Below are positions 18,861-27,500 of a stretch of DNA of 45,575 nt, one piece after another. This DNA comes from JABMQB01 sp964408795. Lineage in GTDB: Bacteria > Bacteroidota > Bacteroidia > Bacteroidales > Prolixibacteraceae. The position numbers were made by a program, and so were the translations under genes. The notes under the pieces are model-generated. The model searched no databases, had not been told where the DNA came from, and saw nothing but the letters and a program-made list of their open reading frames with translations. The stretch is from positions 1 through 45,575 of the forward strand of contig CAYPAW010000073.1 in NCBI GenBank assembly GCA_964408795.1, written 5' to 3'. How positions within the stretch are numbered: the first letter of the stretch is position 1; each line of letters opens with the position of its first letter.

Positions 18861-19295
18861 ATGGTTACGTATACATATCCGAGGCCGGCACTCACAGTTG
18901 ATGCCATTGTTTTAACGAAACAACCGGACAGGATTCTGTTAATACAAAGAAAAAAGGATCCCTTTGCGGGTATGTGGGCCCTTCCGGGAGGTTTTATTGA
19001 AATGGATGAAACCCTGGAACAAGCATGCCGGAGAGAATTAGAGGAGGAAACCGGACTGGTAGCCGAAAAGCTGACTCAATTTAAGGCCTTTGGGGATATA
19101 CACCGTGACCCCAGACATCGTACCATTTCCGTCGTGTTTTACACCCTTCTGAAAACCCCTGAAAAACCCAAAGGCATGGATGATGCAGCCGATGCAAAAT
19201 GGTTTTCCCTCCATCATCTGCCTCCCCTGGCCTTCGACCATCAAAAGATCCTGAAGGATTTTTTTTGTGAAAAGGGCTCAAACATTTATGAATAA
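18861..19295 (+). CDS. NUDIX hydrolase
   Basis: A 144-residue protein with a complete Nudix box from Gly44 to Leu66 (G-x5-E-x7-REL-EEETGL, the Glu residues binding magnesium). It hydrolyses a nucleoside diphosphate linked to another group. The exact substrate cannot be told, though the ALTVDAIVL start and short length resemble ADP-ribose or oxidised-nucleotide clean-up members. The ATG at 18861 directly follows the microprotein stop and begins MVTYTYPRPALTVD. An upstream in-frame ATG at 18822 would overlap the microprotein and add 13 residues unlike the family. Confidence 0.9.
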   Translation: MVTYTYPRPALTVDAIVLTKQPDRILLIQRKKDPFAGMWALPGGFIEMDETLEQACRRELEEETGLVAEKLTQFKAFGDIHRDPRHRTISVVFYTLLKTPEKPKGMDDAADAKWFSLHHLPPLAFDHQKILKDFFCEKGSNIYE

Positions 19296-19309
19296 ACCGT
19301 GTTTTCTGT

Positions 19310-19339
19310 TTTGTATTCTGCATCAATTTTTTACTTTTA
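19310..19339 (+). promoter_or_regulatory. Putative promoter for the DUF4301 gene
   Basis: TTTG (19310-19313) and TACTTTTA (19332-19339, seven of eight matches to TAnnTTTG) are 18 bases apart, close to the usual 19-21. The pair lies 65 bases before the DUF4301 start at 19404 and just after the NUDIX stop. Confidence 0.45.
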
Positions 19340-19403
19340 AAAAACAAAGAACATCTCCGTCGGATGAAAAAACGGATGGAAAGAAAAATCAAAATCTCGA
19401 TAT

Positions 19404-20927
19404 ATGTTTTCAGATAAAGACAAAGAACAGATCAGGCAAAGAGGCAGCAACCTGAAGGATGTGATATCTCAGATCCACTGCTTCAGGAATGGCTTTCCCT
19501 TTCTGAAAGTTGAAAAAGCTGCTTCTGTGGGAAACGGAATCATTCAACTATCGAAAAACCAAAAAGAAGAGGCAATTGAAAAATACAAAAATCACCTGAA
19601 AAAAGGGTTGAAACCCCTAAAATTCGTTCCTGCATCGGGAGCCGCCACCCGCATGTTTAAAGCCATTTTTGAAGCCGGGAAAGACCTGGATCAGGGCATC
19701 CCCGAACAGGAAATTCTTACAAAAAATAAAGAAGCCCGGCATTTTTACGAAGGATTGACGCGATTTGCCTTTTTCCGAGAGCTCTACAAAGCAAACAACA
19801 ACCGGGATCTGTCGCTCAGGGAGGCCATCGGCCTGCTTCTTTCCGAAGAGGGCCTGAACTATGGGAATCTCCCAAAGGGGCTCCTCAAATTTCACCGCTA
19901 CGGGGAAGATATCCGAACACCCTTTGAAGAGCATCTGGTGGAAGGAGCACTCTACGGAAAAGACAAAGAGGGCATTGCCCAACTGCATTTTACGGTTTCC
20001 CCGGAACATCGCAAAGAATTCGAAAAGCATTATGCCAACATCCGGGAGAAATATGAAAAAGCGCATTCCGTAACCTATAAGGTTGATTTCAGCCAACAGA
20101 ACCCTTCTACGGACACGATTGCTGTAACTCCTGAGAACGAACCGTTCAGGGAAAATGACGGTCGTCTTTTCTTTCGACCCGGAGGACATGGGGCGTTGCT
20201 CGAGAACCTGAACAACCTGGATGCCGACCTCCTCTTTATTAAAAATATCGACAATGTGGTCCCCGATACCCTGAAAAAACTGATCGTGGATTTCAAAAAA
20301 GCCCTTGCCGGCATCTTGCTGAAGTACCAGGAAAGAATTTTCATGTATCAGAAAGAACTGAATGAAAAGCATTACACAGCTCTCAGCAGTACTTTTCTTG
20401 CGGAGGCCGCTCATTTCCTGGAGCACACCTTAAGCACAAAACCTGCTGATAATCTGTATTATACCGAGAAAGAGACCCTTTCCCGTTATCTTCAGCAAAA
20501 ATACAACCGCCCGGTCAGGGTTTGCGGCATGGTCTGGAATGAAGGAGAACCCGGAGGAGGTCCCTTCTGGGCCAAAAACCCCGACCATACGGTTTCTCTA
20601 CAAATCGTGGAAAGCTCTCAGATCAACAGCGAGAACCCCCGGCAGGCAAAAATAGTCCAGGAAGCAACGCATTTCAATCCGGTGGATCTTGTATGTGCCG
20701 TTAAAAATTATAAAGGAGAAAAATTTAACCTTCCGGATTTTACAGACCCGGCAACCGGTTTTATATCCCACAAATCAAAAGATGGAAAACCGCTCAAAGC
20801 ATTGGAACGACCCGGATTATGGAACGGCGCCATGAGCAACTGGATTACCCTCTTTGTGGAAGTACCGATTGAAACCTTCAATCCGGTCAAAACAGTGAAT
20901 GACCTTTTGAGAATCCAACATCAATAA
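19404..20927 (+). CDS. DUF4301 family protein
   Basis: A 507-residue cytosolic protein that I assign to DUF4301, a family common in Bacteroidota and without a firmly assigned role. Visible conserved stretches include the KFVPASGAATRMFKAIFEAG segment near residues 70-90, PKGLLKFHRYGEDIRTPFEE, RPGGHGALLENLNNLDADLLF and KNIDNVVPD. These blocks look like a nucleotidyltransferase (sugar-phosphate pyrophosphorylase) fold: the PASGAATRM loop resembles the GxGTR loop and the ENLN-LDAD-LFIKNIDN part resembles the UDP-sugar pyrophosphorylase core. Activity on a nucleotide sugar is therefore plausible but is my inference. There is no signal peptide. Confidence 0.85.
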   Translation: MFSDKDKEQIRQRGSNLKDVISQIHCFRNGFPFLKVEKAASVGNGIIQLSKNQKEEAIEKYKNHLKKGLKPLKFVPASGAATRMFKAIFEAGKDLDQGIPEQEILTKNKEARHFYEGLTRFAFFRELYKANNNRDLSLREAIGLLLSEEGLNYGNLPKGLLKFHRYGEDIRTPFEEHLVEGALYGKDKEGIAQLHFTVSPEHRKEFEKHYANIREKYEKAHSVTYKVDFSQQNPSTDTIAVTPENEPFRENDGRLFFRPGGHGALLENLNNLDADLLFIKNIDNVVPDTLKKLIVDFKKALAGILLKYQERIFMYQKELNEKHYTALSSTFLAEAAHFLEHTLSTKPADNLYYTEKETLSRYLQQKYNRPVRVCGMVWNEGEPGGGPFWAKNPDHTVSLQIVESSQINSENPRQAKIVQEATHFNPVDLVCAVKNYKGEKFNLPDFTDPATGFISHKSKDGKPLKALERPGLWNGAMSNWITLFVEVPIETFNPVKTVNDLLRIQHQ

Positions 20928-20964
20928 GTTCCAGTGCGAATTATCGTATATCAAAGGGTTTTTA

Positions 20965-20972
20965 TACATTTG
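20965..20972 (+). promoter_or_regulatory. Promoter -7 box (TAnnTTTG)
   Basis: TACATTTG, followed by C, is a full match to the TAnnTTTGC box and lies 23 bases before the start of the TPR gene at 20996. No convincing -33 element is seen. The implied leader is very short. Confidence 0.5.
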
Positions 20973-20995
20973 CAGCCTTAACAATACAGGATCCT

Positions 20996-22432
20996 ATGGA
21001 ACAATTCCCCGGTGAGAATCCGTATGAACCGGAATCTTTTGAATCGGTAAACAGGTTCAAGAAGTCCCTGTCAGCAGGGAAAGCAGAATATTTTGATGTC
21101 TCGGATTACGAAGACATTATTGAAAGTCTTCTGGAGGAAGGAGATCTTGAGCTTGCCGAGCTGGCGGTTGATCAGGGGATACAAATTCACCCCAATGCAA
21201 CTCCTTTGCAGGTGAAAAATGCCCAGATCCTGTTGAGCAAGGGAGAAATTAAAAAAGCCCTGGAGAACCTGGATAAAGTGGAACAGATGGAGGGGAAAAA
21301 TCCGGATGTACACCTTTTGAAAGGAACTGCCTATACCCTCAGTGGAGATGAAAAAAAAGCCGTAGAAGCCTTTAAACAGGCCATCCGGTATGCCAACGAT
21401 GAACTGGATGATATTCTTTACCATATCGGAGCAGCCTTTATTCATACAGGCGATGTGAAGATGGCCATCAAATACATGGAAAAAGCCTACCGTGTAAATC
21501 CGGAAAATGAAACCGTGCTTTATGAGCTTGGGTTTTTCTACGATCAGGCCGATGACGCGAAAAAAAGCATCTTTTTCTATAACAGATACCTCGATCTTAA
21601 TCCGTTTGATACGACCGCCTGGTACAATCTGGGCATTGTCCACAATAAAAATCAGCACTTTGAAAAAGCACTGGAGGCATACGATTTCGCGCTGGCTCTG
21701 AACGAGAAATTTCACCAGGCCGTTTATAACAAAGCCGACACCCTTGCCAGTATGGGAGCATACCGGGAAGCGATAAAACAGTATGAAGAATATCTCGAAG
21801 GGGATCCCAATAACGATGAAGCCTACTGTTACATTGGCGAATGTTATCTGAATATGGAACAGTTCCGGGAAGCGCTGCAAAGTTACCTGAAGGCTATCCG
21901 CCTGAATAAAAACAACGACAATGCCTGGTATGGCGCCGGTTTGATCATGATGATTGAAAAACAACCCGAAGAGAGCATTCGCTTTATTAAAAAAGCCATC
22001 CACCTTGATAAGAACGTTCCGGACTACTGGTTCTCCCTGGGAAAAATCTTCGCAGAGAAGAACAACAAAACGGAAGCCCTACGATCGTTCGAAAAAGCAG
22101 TAACCCTGGAACCGGCAAATACAGAGATGTGGCTTGCGTATGCCGAATTTGTTTTTACCCTCGGGGAAACGAACAAAGCCGTGAGGTTGCTGGAAAAAGC
22201 CTGCACTCTCAATACCCAAAACGAATTCCTGAAATACCGTCTTGCAGCCTACTATTTTCTCCTGGAAAGGGAAATACCCGCACTCCGGAAACTCGAAGAA
22301 GCACTGAAACTGAATTACGATCAACATCCTGCACTCTTTGAAGTATATCCGGATGGCGCCAACAGAAAAGCCATAATAAATAGAATCGATAGCTACCGCC
22401 CGGAACAAAAACCGGGACTTCCGGCACAATAA
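20996..22432 (+). CDS. Tetratricopeptide repeat protein
   Basis: A 478-residue protein without signal peptide or membrane segment. From about residue 50 to 450 it is a continuous run of about eleven or twelve 34-residue TPR units, with typical Ala-x-x-x-Tyr, Gly and Pro positions (for example ALEAYDFALALNEKFHQAVY and AWYNLGIVHNKNQHFEKAL). Such arrays form a superhelix that binds other proteins. The N-terminus is acidic (PYEPESFESVNRF). It probably acts as a cytoplasmic scaffold, and its partner is unknown. It stands as its own unit between the DUF4301 and DUF368 genes. Confidence 0.88.
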   Translation: MEQFPGENPYEPESFESVNRFKKSLSAGKAEYFDVSDYEDIIESLLEEGDLELAELAVDQGIQIHPNATPLQVKNAQILLSKGEIKKALENLDKVEQMEGKNPDVHLLKGTAYTLSGDEKKAVEAFKQAIRYANDELDDILYHIGAAFIHTGDVKMAIKYMEKAYRVNPENETVLYELGFFYDQADDAKKSIFFYNRYLDLNPFDTTAWYNLGIVHNKNQHFEKALEAYDFALALNEKFHQAVYNKADTLASMGAYREAIKQYEEYLEGDPNNDEAYCYIGECYLNMEQFREALQSYLKAIRLNKNNDNAWYGAGLIMMIEKQPEESIRFIKKAIHLDKNVPDYWFSLGKIFAEKNNKTEALRSFEKAVTLEPANTEMWLAYAEFVFTLGETNKAVRLLEKACTLNTQNEFLKYRLAAYYFLLEREIPALRKLEEALKLNYDQHPALFEVYPDGANRKAIINRIDSYRPEQKPGLPAQ

Positions 22433-22552
22433 AAACCCGTTGTCTGCATAAAACATAAAAATTTTGCCGATTCGATATAGCAGGCTTGTTTTCTACCGTT
22501 AAGTAAAATCTTTTTCTTATTTTCGGACATTTATTTCAAAGCATCCACAGGA

Positions 22553-23500
22553 ATGAAACGAACAATAAAGGATTATATAATACTGATTCTTAAGGGTATT
22601 GGCATGGGAGCTGCGGATGTTGTCCCCGGAGTTTCCGGAGGGACCATTGCGTTCATATCGGGGATCTATGAAGAACTCATAGCTTCCATAAAATCCATCA
22701 ACGTACAAGCCATGAAGCTGCTTTTTCAGGGGAAAGTATCCTCCTTCTGGAAATCCATTAACGGGAATTTTCTGTTATCCGTTGTGATGGGTATAGGGAT
22801 AAGCATTCTGTCTCTGGCCAGGCTTCTTCGCTTTTTACTGGACCATTACCCTGTTCTTGTATGGTCTTTTTTCTTCGGATTGATCATTGCATCCGCTCTG
22901 TTTGTAGGAAAAAATGTGAAACAGTGGAATGCGGGAGTGATAGGATCCGGAATAGCCGGTATCATCGTGGCTTATTTCGTAACCGTTATTACACCAGCAG
23001 AAGCCAATACCGCCTCCTGGTTTATCTTTCTTTCGGGAGCGATTGCTATCTGCGCGATGATTCTTCCGGGCATCTCGGGGAGCTTCATTCTTGTTTTACT
23101 GGGTATGTATCGCTTCATCCTTGATTCGCTGAGCCATTTTGATCTTCTGGTGATGGGTATTTTCCTGGCTGGAGCCATTGTGGGAATCATCGCCTTTTCC
23201 AATGTTCTTTCCTGGCTCCTGAAGAAATACCACAATCACACCATTGCTGTGCTGGCTGGTTTTATGGTCGGATCCCTTAACAAGATCTGGCCCTGGAAAA
23301 AAACGGTGGAGTATTTTACCGATAATCACGGGGTTTTGAAACCCCTGGTGGAAGAAAATGTCTGGCCCGGAACCTTTGAAAAACTATCGGATCAGCATGC
23401 TATGCCCGGAGCGGCTATCCTGATGGCTGTGCTCGGAGCTGCCCTGATCTTCTTTTTCGAAAAAACAGTGTCAGGATCCAAAAAATCAAATGCAAAATGA
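22553..23500 (+). CDS. DUF368 polytopic membrane protein (PopT-like undecaprenyl phosphate translocase)
   Basis: A 315-residue inner-membrane protein with about eight helices. Strongly conserved family segments are GMGAADVVPGVSGGTIAFI at residues about 17-37, FFFGLIIASA, and the second related loop ICAMILPGISGSFILVLLGM near residues 165-185. DUF368 proteins, with DedA proteins, are reported to recycle undecaprenyl phosphate carrier lipid across the inner membrane for wall and surface-polymer synthesis, which is the expected role here. Its stop codon overlaps the aroE start by four bases (ATGA), so the two are translationally coupled. Confidence 0.9.
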   Translation: MKRTIKDYIILILKGIGMGAADVVPGVSGGTIAFISGIYEELIASIKSINVQAMKLLFQGKVSSFWKSINGNFLLSVVMGIGISILSLARLLRFLLDHYPVLVWSFFFGLIIASALFVGKNVKQWNAGVIGSGIAGIIVAYFVTVITPAEANTASWFIFLSGAIAICAMILPGISGSFILVLLGMYRFILDSLSHFDLLVMGIFLAGAIVGIIAFSNVLSWLLKKYHNHTIAVLAGFMVGSLNKIWPWKKTVEYFTDNHGVLKPLVEENVWPGTFEKLSDQHAMPGAAILMAVLGAALIFFFEKTVSGSKKSNAK

Positions 23501-24285
23501 AAAAATACGGATTGATCGGTTATCCATTGACTCACTCCTTCTCAAAAACATTCTGGGATGAAAAATTCAAAAGAGAGAACCTGGATTGTATCTACGTCAA
23601 TTTTGAAATAGATACCATCGGCAAATTGCCGGATATCATCCGGGATCATCCGGACCTGGCAGGCTTGAACGTGACCATCCCCTACAAAGAACAGGTAATT
23701 CCCTACCTCGATGAATTGCACCAAGAGGCCCGGATGATCGGGGCTGTCAATACCATAAAAATAGAAACCAAAAAGAACAAACCCTACCTGAAAGGATACA
23801 ACTCCGATTGTTGGGGTTTCGAAACCACACTGAAACCCTTGTTGAAAGAGTACCATACCAAAGCCTTAATACTCGGTACCGGAGGGGCCTCAAAAGCCGT
23901 AAAATACGTTCTCGGGAAACTCCGTATTGACTTTATCTCAGCCTCCATCGAAGAATTACAGGAAAACGAAATCCGGTATGAAGAGATCGATCGTGAAATG
24001 CTGGAAAGAAGACTTCTGATCATTAATTGTACACCGCTTGGCACCTGGCCCAAAGTAGACACCTACCCCAGAATACCCTACGAATTTCTTACCGGCAAAC
24101 ACCTGTTGTTCGACCTGGTCTATAATCCCGAAGTAACCCGCTTCATGGAATTTGGCAAAGAAAAAGGAGCTACGGTAAAAAACGGACAGGATATGCTCAT
24201 CGGTCAGGCGTTGAAATCGTTTGAGATATGGAATGAAATGGTTAATGGGAAAGAAGGAGAACCATCAAATGCAGATAAAAATTGA
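23497..24285 (+). CDS. aroE: Shikimate dehydrogenase
   Basis: A 262-residue cytosolic enzyme that reduces 3-dehydroshikimate to shikimate with NADPH in aromatic amino acid synthesis. The substrate-binding motif LTHSFSKTFW (residues 11-20), catalytic Lys64 in NVTIPYKEQ, Asn85 in GAVNTI and Asp104 in YNSDCWGF are all present. The cofactor domain has GTGGASKAV near residues 124-132, then INCTPLGTWP and the C-terminal NGQDMLIGQALKSF. The length is normal for a monofunctional AroE. The gene overlaps the upstream DUF368 gene. Confidence 0.95.
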   Translation: MKKYGLIGYPLTHSFSKTFWDEKFKRENLDCIYVNFEIDTIGKLPDIIRDHPDLAGLNVTIPYKEQVIPYLDELHQEARMIGAVNTIKIETKKNKPYLKGYNSDCWGFETTLKPLLKEYHTKALILGTGGASKAVKYVLGKLRIDFISASIEELQENEIRYEEIDREMLERRLLIINCTPLGTWPKVDTYPRIPYEFLTGKHLLFDLVYNPEVTRFMEFGKEKGATVKNGQDMLIGQALKSFEIWNEMVNGKEGEPSNADKN

Positions 24286-24347
24286 CATTTTTAATGAATA
24301 ATTTTTTATAATTTTAGTCTCAGTCAACATTTGAAAAGTACAAAAAA

Positions 24348-25673
24348 ATGGAAATACGATTTTTATTTTTGGTTACTGCAATGGCCTTTCCCATGAATCT
24401 TCAGTCGCAAACCACAATTTTAAAATGGCCTGAAGGAAAACAGGCTTGTGTTACCTTTACTTACGATGACGGAACGTTAAATCAATTCGAAATAGCCGTT
24501 CCGTTGATGGACAAACATAACTTCAAAGGAACTTTTTTTATCAATACCGAAGTTTTTGGCGGTTCAGAAAACTACGCCACATTTGTTGGCCGCCCGATTA
24601 CGGATATCCTTAATGAAAGCAAAACCGTATCGACCAACAATGAAAATGTGCTTGAACGAACTTCCATGATCAGGTATCTCAGGGAAATTCAGAAAGTACC
24701 TGAAATCAGATCATTCGACATGTATGAAATCGGAAGCAACCTGGAAAGGGGAAGATACGCGGAGGTCTTCAGTACGGTAGATGAGATATGTAAGATTCTG
24801 GTTGAAAGCAAAAAAACATATGAAGTGCTCGATGGGCAGCGTTCAGCAAATATGGAAGTTACAACATGGAACGATCTGAAAAGAATAGCCGAAAATGGTC
24901 ATGAATTTGCCAATCACACCATCTCACATCCTCATTTATCAACCATGGACCGGGCCAATATTCTCTATGAATTAACGAAATGCAAAGAAGACCTCAGTAA
25001 TTTTCTGGGACCGGAACATACCTTATCCCTTGAGTGTCCTTACGGCATTCATGATGAACGGGTCATGGAAATAGCTTTTGAAGAATCCACATTCCTCCGA
25101 AACCACGTACCGGAAGATTACTTCGATGAGATTTTGCGCAGCAACCCGCGTCCGCCGGGAAAAAGCGAAAAAGAATACATACACTGGCAACGGGGACCTC
25201 TGTCAGATACTCCCTATACCACCATGACTGCCTGGATTGACACTTCAATTCACTACAATATATGGCTTGTCCTTGTGATTCATGGTATTGAAGGAATCGG
25301 GTGGGAACCACTACCGGCACAAAGGATCAGTGATTATTTCCGGTACGTAAAAAACAAAGAAAACGCAATATGGATAGCTTCTTTTCAGGATGCCTATAAA
25401 TACATAAGAGAAAGAATGAACTGCAGGATCTCAGAGTCTGTTTCCAGGGAAGAAATAATGCTGACTCTGGAATGCCCGCTTGAACCTGAAACGGTATATA
25501 ACATGCCCCTGACACTAAAAACTCCCGTACCCGATGAATGGGAAATGGTGAAGATTGTGCAGAATAACAATATACAAAGAAAAAAACCGGTTGAGGAGGA
25601 AAATAAAAAATTTGTGATCTATAATGCCTGTCCCGGGGCTTACCATGTATCGTTAACAAATGCCAATGATTGA
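24348..25673 (+). CDS. Secreted polysaccharide deacetylase
   Basis: A 441-residue protein with an N-terminal signal peptide (about residues 1-20, ending near LQSQ). The NodB-homology domain carries motif 1 TYDDG (Asp40 and Asp41) and motif 2 HTISHPH (His190 and His194), giving the Asp-His-His metal set of carbohydrate esterase family 4. A roughly 80-residue insertion (about residues 65-150) separates the two motifs and is longer than usual. The C-terminal ~90 residues form a small beta domain (EEIMLTLECPLEPETVYNM). It probably removes acetyl groups from an extracellular or wall polysaccharide. Substrate unknown. Confidence 0.88.
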   Translation: MEIRFLFLVTAMAFPMNLQSQTTILKWPEGKQACVTFTYDDGTLNQFEIAVPLMDKHNFKGTFFINTEVFGGSENYATFVGRPITDILNESKTVSTNNENVLERTSMIRYLREIQKVPEIRSFDMYEIGSNLERGRYAEVFSTVDEICKILVESKKTYEVLDGQRSANMEVTTWNDLKRIAENGHEFANHTISHPHLSTMDRANILYELTKCKEDLSNFLGPEHTLSLECPYGIHDERVMEIAFEESTFLRNHVPEDYFDEILRSNPRPPGKSEKEYIHWQRGPLSDTPYTTMTAWIDTSIHYNIWLVLVIHGIEGIGWEPLPAQRISDYFRYVKNKENAIWIASFQDAYKYIRERMNCRISESVSREEIMLTLECPLEPETVYNMPLTLKTPVPDEWEMVKIVQNNNIQRKKPVEEENKKFVIYNACPGAYHVSLTNAND

Positions 25674-25737
25674 TTTACAATGGTCGGATTCCCCCCCTGC
25701 CTTTGGGTAATGTATGATTATTTAAAACCATGTTATC

Positions 25738-27384
25738 ATGAAAAAACTTTGGATCGTTATCATTTTATTATCAGGATGTTCCGTCGTGAATTCCCAACCC
25801 CTACCACCCCATCTCAATCCCGTCAACGGAGTAAATAAATTGAAAAGCCGCATTCAACGGCTCCGGTCAGATGGAAACGATGTTCTAATAAAGGATGCCC
25901 GTTTGTTTGCTGTAAGCGAAAATACGATCAAACAAAAACTCGATTCCGCAGTATGGGGTTTCAGAAATACCTCTACCGGCCAAATGGAGTATTCCGATAA
26001 AATATATATTGAATACAATAGCAGGGGACAGATAACCGCTATCGTGGAATTCGAAAAGGACGAATTCGGACCTTGGAATGAAGACAACAAAACAGAGTAT
26101 AGTTACGACGCCAACGGTTATCTTTCCGATCAAAGGGAATTCGACTGGGATTACGACCTGAATAAATGGATAGGCTGGAACAGAATAGCCTATACATCGG
26201 ATGCCTCTGGAAAAACAACTTGTCTGATACGATACGATTGGAACTATATTGCAAACGATTGGGAGATTGACTGGAAACAGGAAACGAATTACAACCAACA
26301 GGGGAACATCATCTCCGAAATCTATTACAAATGGGATCGCATCAACGAATTGTGGAAAAATTCGAGCAAAATCGAAACCATTGATGATACCAGCAACAGT
26401 CAGACAATCAATGTGTATAACTGGGACAATAATTCAAGTCAATGGAATCACGTACGGAAAACAGAGAATACCTATGATGCGGGGGAAAACCTGATCCGGA
26501 GCATCGTTTCGTATAATAACCTCGAAACCGGCACATGGAATGCCTACGAAAAACAGGAGTATGCATACAATACCGACGGACTTCAAACCCTGTACGCTGA
26601 ATATTCATGGGATCCTGTTGCTTCACAATGGAAAGGTGAATCCAAAACTGAAGCTTCCTACGATTCAAAAGGGCATATCATGGGATACACCTGGTACGAA
26701 TGGAATATCCAAAAAGGAGATTGGATGCCATCAAACAAAATAACCTATGGGTACTCCCAGGAAACAATGACTTCCCTTGCTTTTTATTACTGGGTCGCAA
26801 CGGCCAATCAATGGATAAATTCCACCAAGGTTGAACTGTGGGTTGATGCATCCGGGAATTATGGAAGCATGGAATTTTCCTCCTGGAACCTGATTGCTTT
26901 GGCTTGGGAGTACTCCTTTAAAGTAGAATTTACGTACAACAATGCGTACGGTAAAAGCGACCTGGTATTCCCTGAATTTATATACTCCATCGAAGAAATC
27001 ACAGACCTCGGACTGGACTTGCATCTTGCCAATCATATGCTGATCGAAACCAAATTTTTGGCTTTCGAAAACGATGCCTGGGAATTTACAGAGAATGCCA
27101 AATACTATTATTCAGAAATAGAAATATCAGGACTTGAAGCAAACAAAGCGGGGATGTTAGCTGTTTATCCGAATCCGGCAGATGAAATCCTTCATATTCG
27201 CTGGTCAGGAAGCCTGAAAGAAATCAATGTAAAGCTGTTCAACTACCAGGGGACCCTGGTGGTTGATAAAACTTTTACCGATCACACAAACATTCCGGTT
27301 TCGGGCTTTGCTCCGGGCATCTATCTCTACAAAGTAACGCAGGAGGGTCAACCGGAAAAAACGGGAAAAATAATCCTTCAATAA
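25738..27384 (+). CDS. Repeat protein with type IX secretion sorting domain
   Basis: A 548-residue exported protein. It has an N-terminal signal (residues 1-20, with a Cys at 14 in LLSGCSVV so possibly lipidated). Between about residues 85 and 400 a degenerate repeat of about 35-45 residues recurs, with the pattern Tyr-x-x-x-Gly, then a Tyr-x-Trp-(Asp/Asn) motif, then a Trp and Lys-x-Glu-x-x-Tyr. The layout resembles the DUF3836/YD-like repeats of Bacteroidota surface proteins. The last 75 residues (VYPNPADEILHI and PGIYLYKVTQEG to the C-terminal KIILQ) are a type A sorting signal for the type IX secretion system. It is likely a cell-surface protein, with adhesion or binding possible. Confidence 0.85.
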   Translation: MKKLWIVIILLSGCSVVNSQPLPPHLNPVNGVNKLKSRIQRLRSDGNDVLIKDARLFAVSENTIKQKLDSAVWGFRNTSTGQMEYSDKIYIEYNSRGQITAIVEFEKDEFGPWNEDNKTEYSYDANGYLSDQREFDWDYDLNKWIGWNRIAYTSDASGKTTCLIRYDWNYIANDWEIDWKQETNYNQQGNIISEIYYKWDRINELWKNSSKIETIDDTSNSQTINVYNWDNNSSQWNHVRKTENTYDAGENLIRSIVSYNNLETGTWNAYEKQEYAYNTDGLQTLYAEYSWDPVASQWKGESKTEASYDSKGHIMGYTWYEWNIQKGDWMPSNKITYGYSQETMTSLAFYYWVATANQWINSTKVELWVDASGNYGSMEFSSWNLIALAWEYSFKVEFTYNNAYGKSDLVFPEFIYSIEEITDLGLDLHLANHMLIETKFLAFENDAWEFTENAKYYYSEIEISGLEANKAGMLAVYPNPADEILHIRWSGSLKEINVKLFNYQGTLVVDKTFTDHTNIPVSGFAPGIYLYKVTQEGQPEKTGKIILQ

Positions 27385-27385
27385 A

Positions 27386-27409
27386 AAGGGTTCCTGTTTG
27401 GCTGACAGG
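27386..27409 (-). terminator. Putative terminator of the blaI-M56 transcript
   Basis: Read on the minus strand, CCTGT and ACAGG (27405-27409 and 27393-27397 on the plus strand) form a 5-bp stem around a 7-base loop. A few bases later comes a run of five T (27386-27390 region). The position just downstream of the M56 stop fits a short intrinsic terminator. Confidence 0.4.
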
Positions 27410-27500
27410 GTCCGATCTTCTGGTGCAGCGAAAAGGTGCGCCAGAGCATCTCACATGCATCGACATTCCTTCCCGGGGAGAATCCCCATTCCGGCTTATT

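Noticed and set aside
19617..20426. 269-codon open frame on the minus strand
   Set aside because: Antisense shadow of the DUF4301 gene, with low-quality composition and no motif.
21071..22003. 310-codon open frame on the minus strand
   Set aside because: Antisense to the TPR array. The hydrophobic translation reflects the repeated charged codons on the other strand.
27420..27444. Hairpin CTGGTGC/GCGCCAG as a terminator
   Set aside because: It needs a G-T pair and has an 11-base loop and no T-run on either side. The stem at 27393-27409 with its minus-strand T-run fits better.
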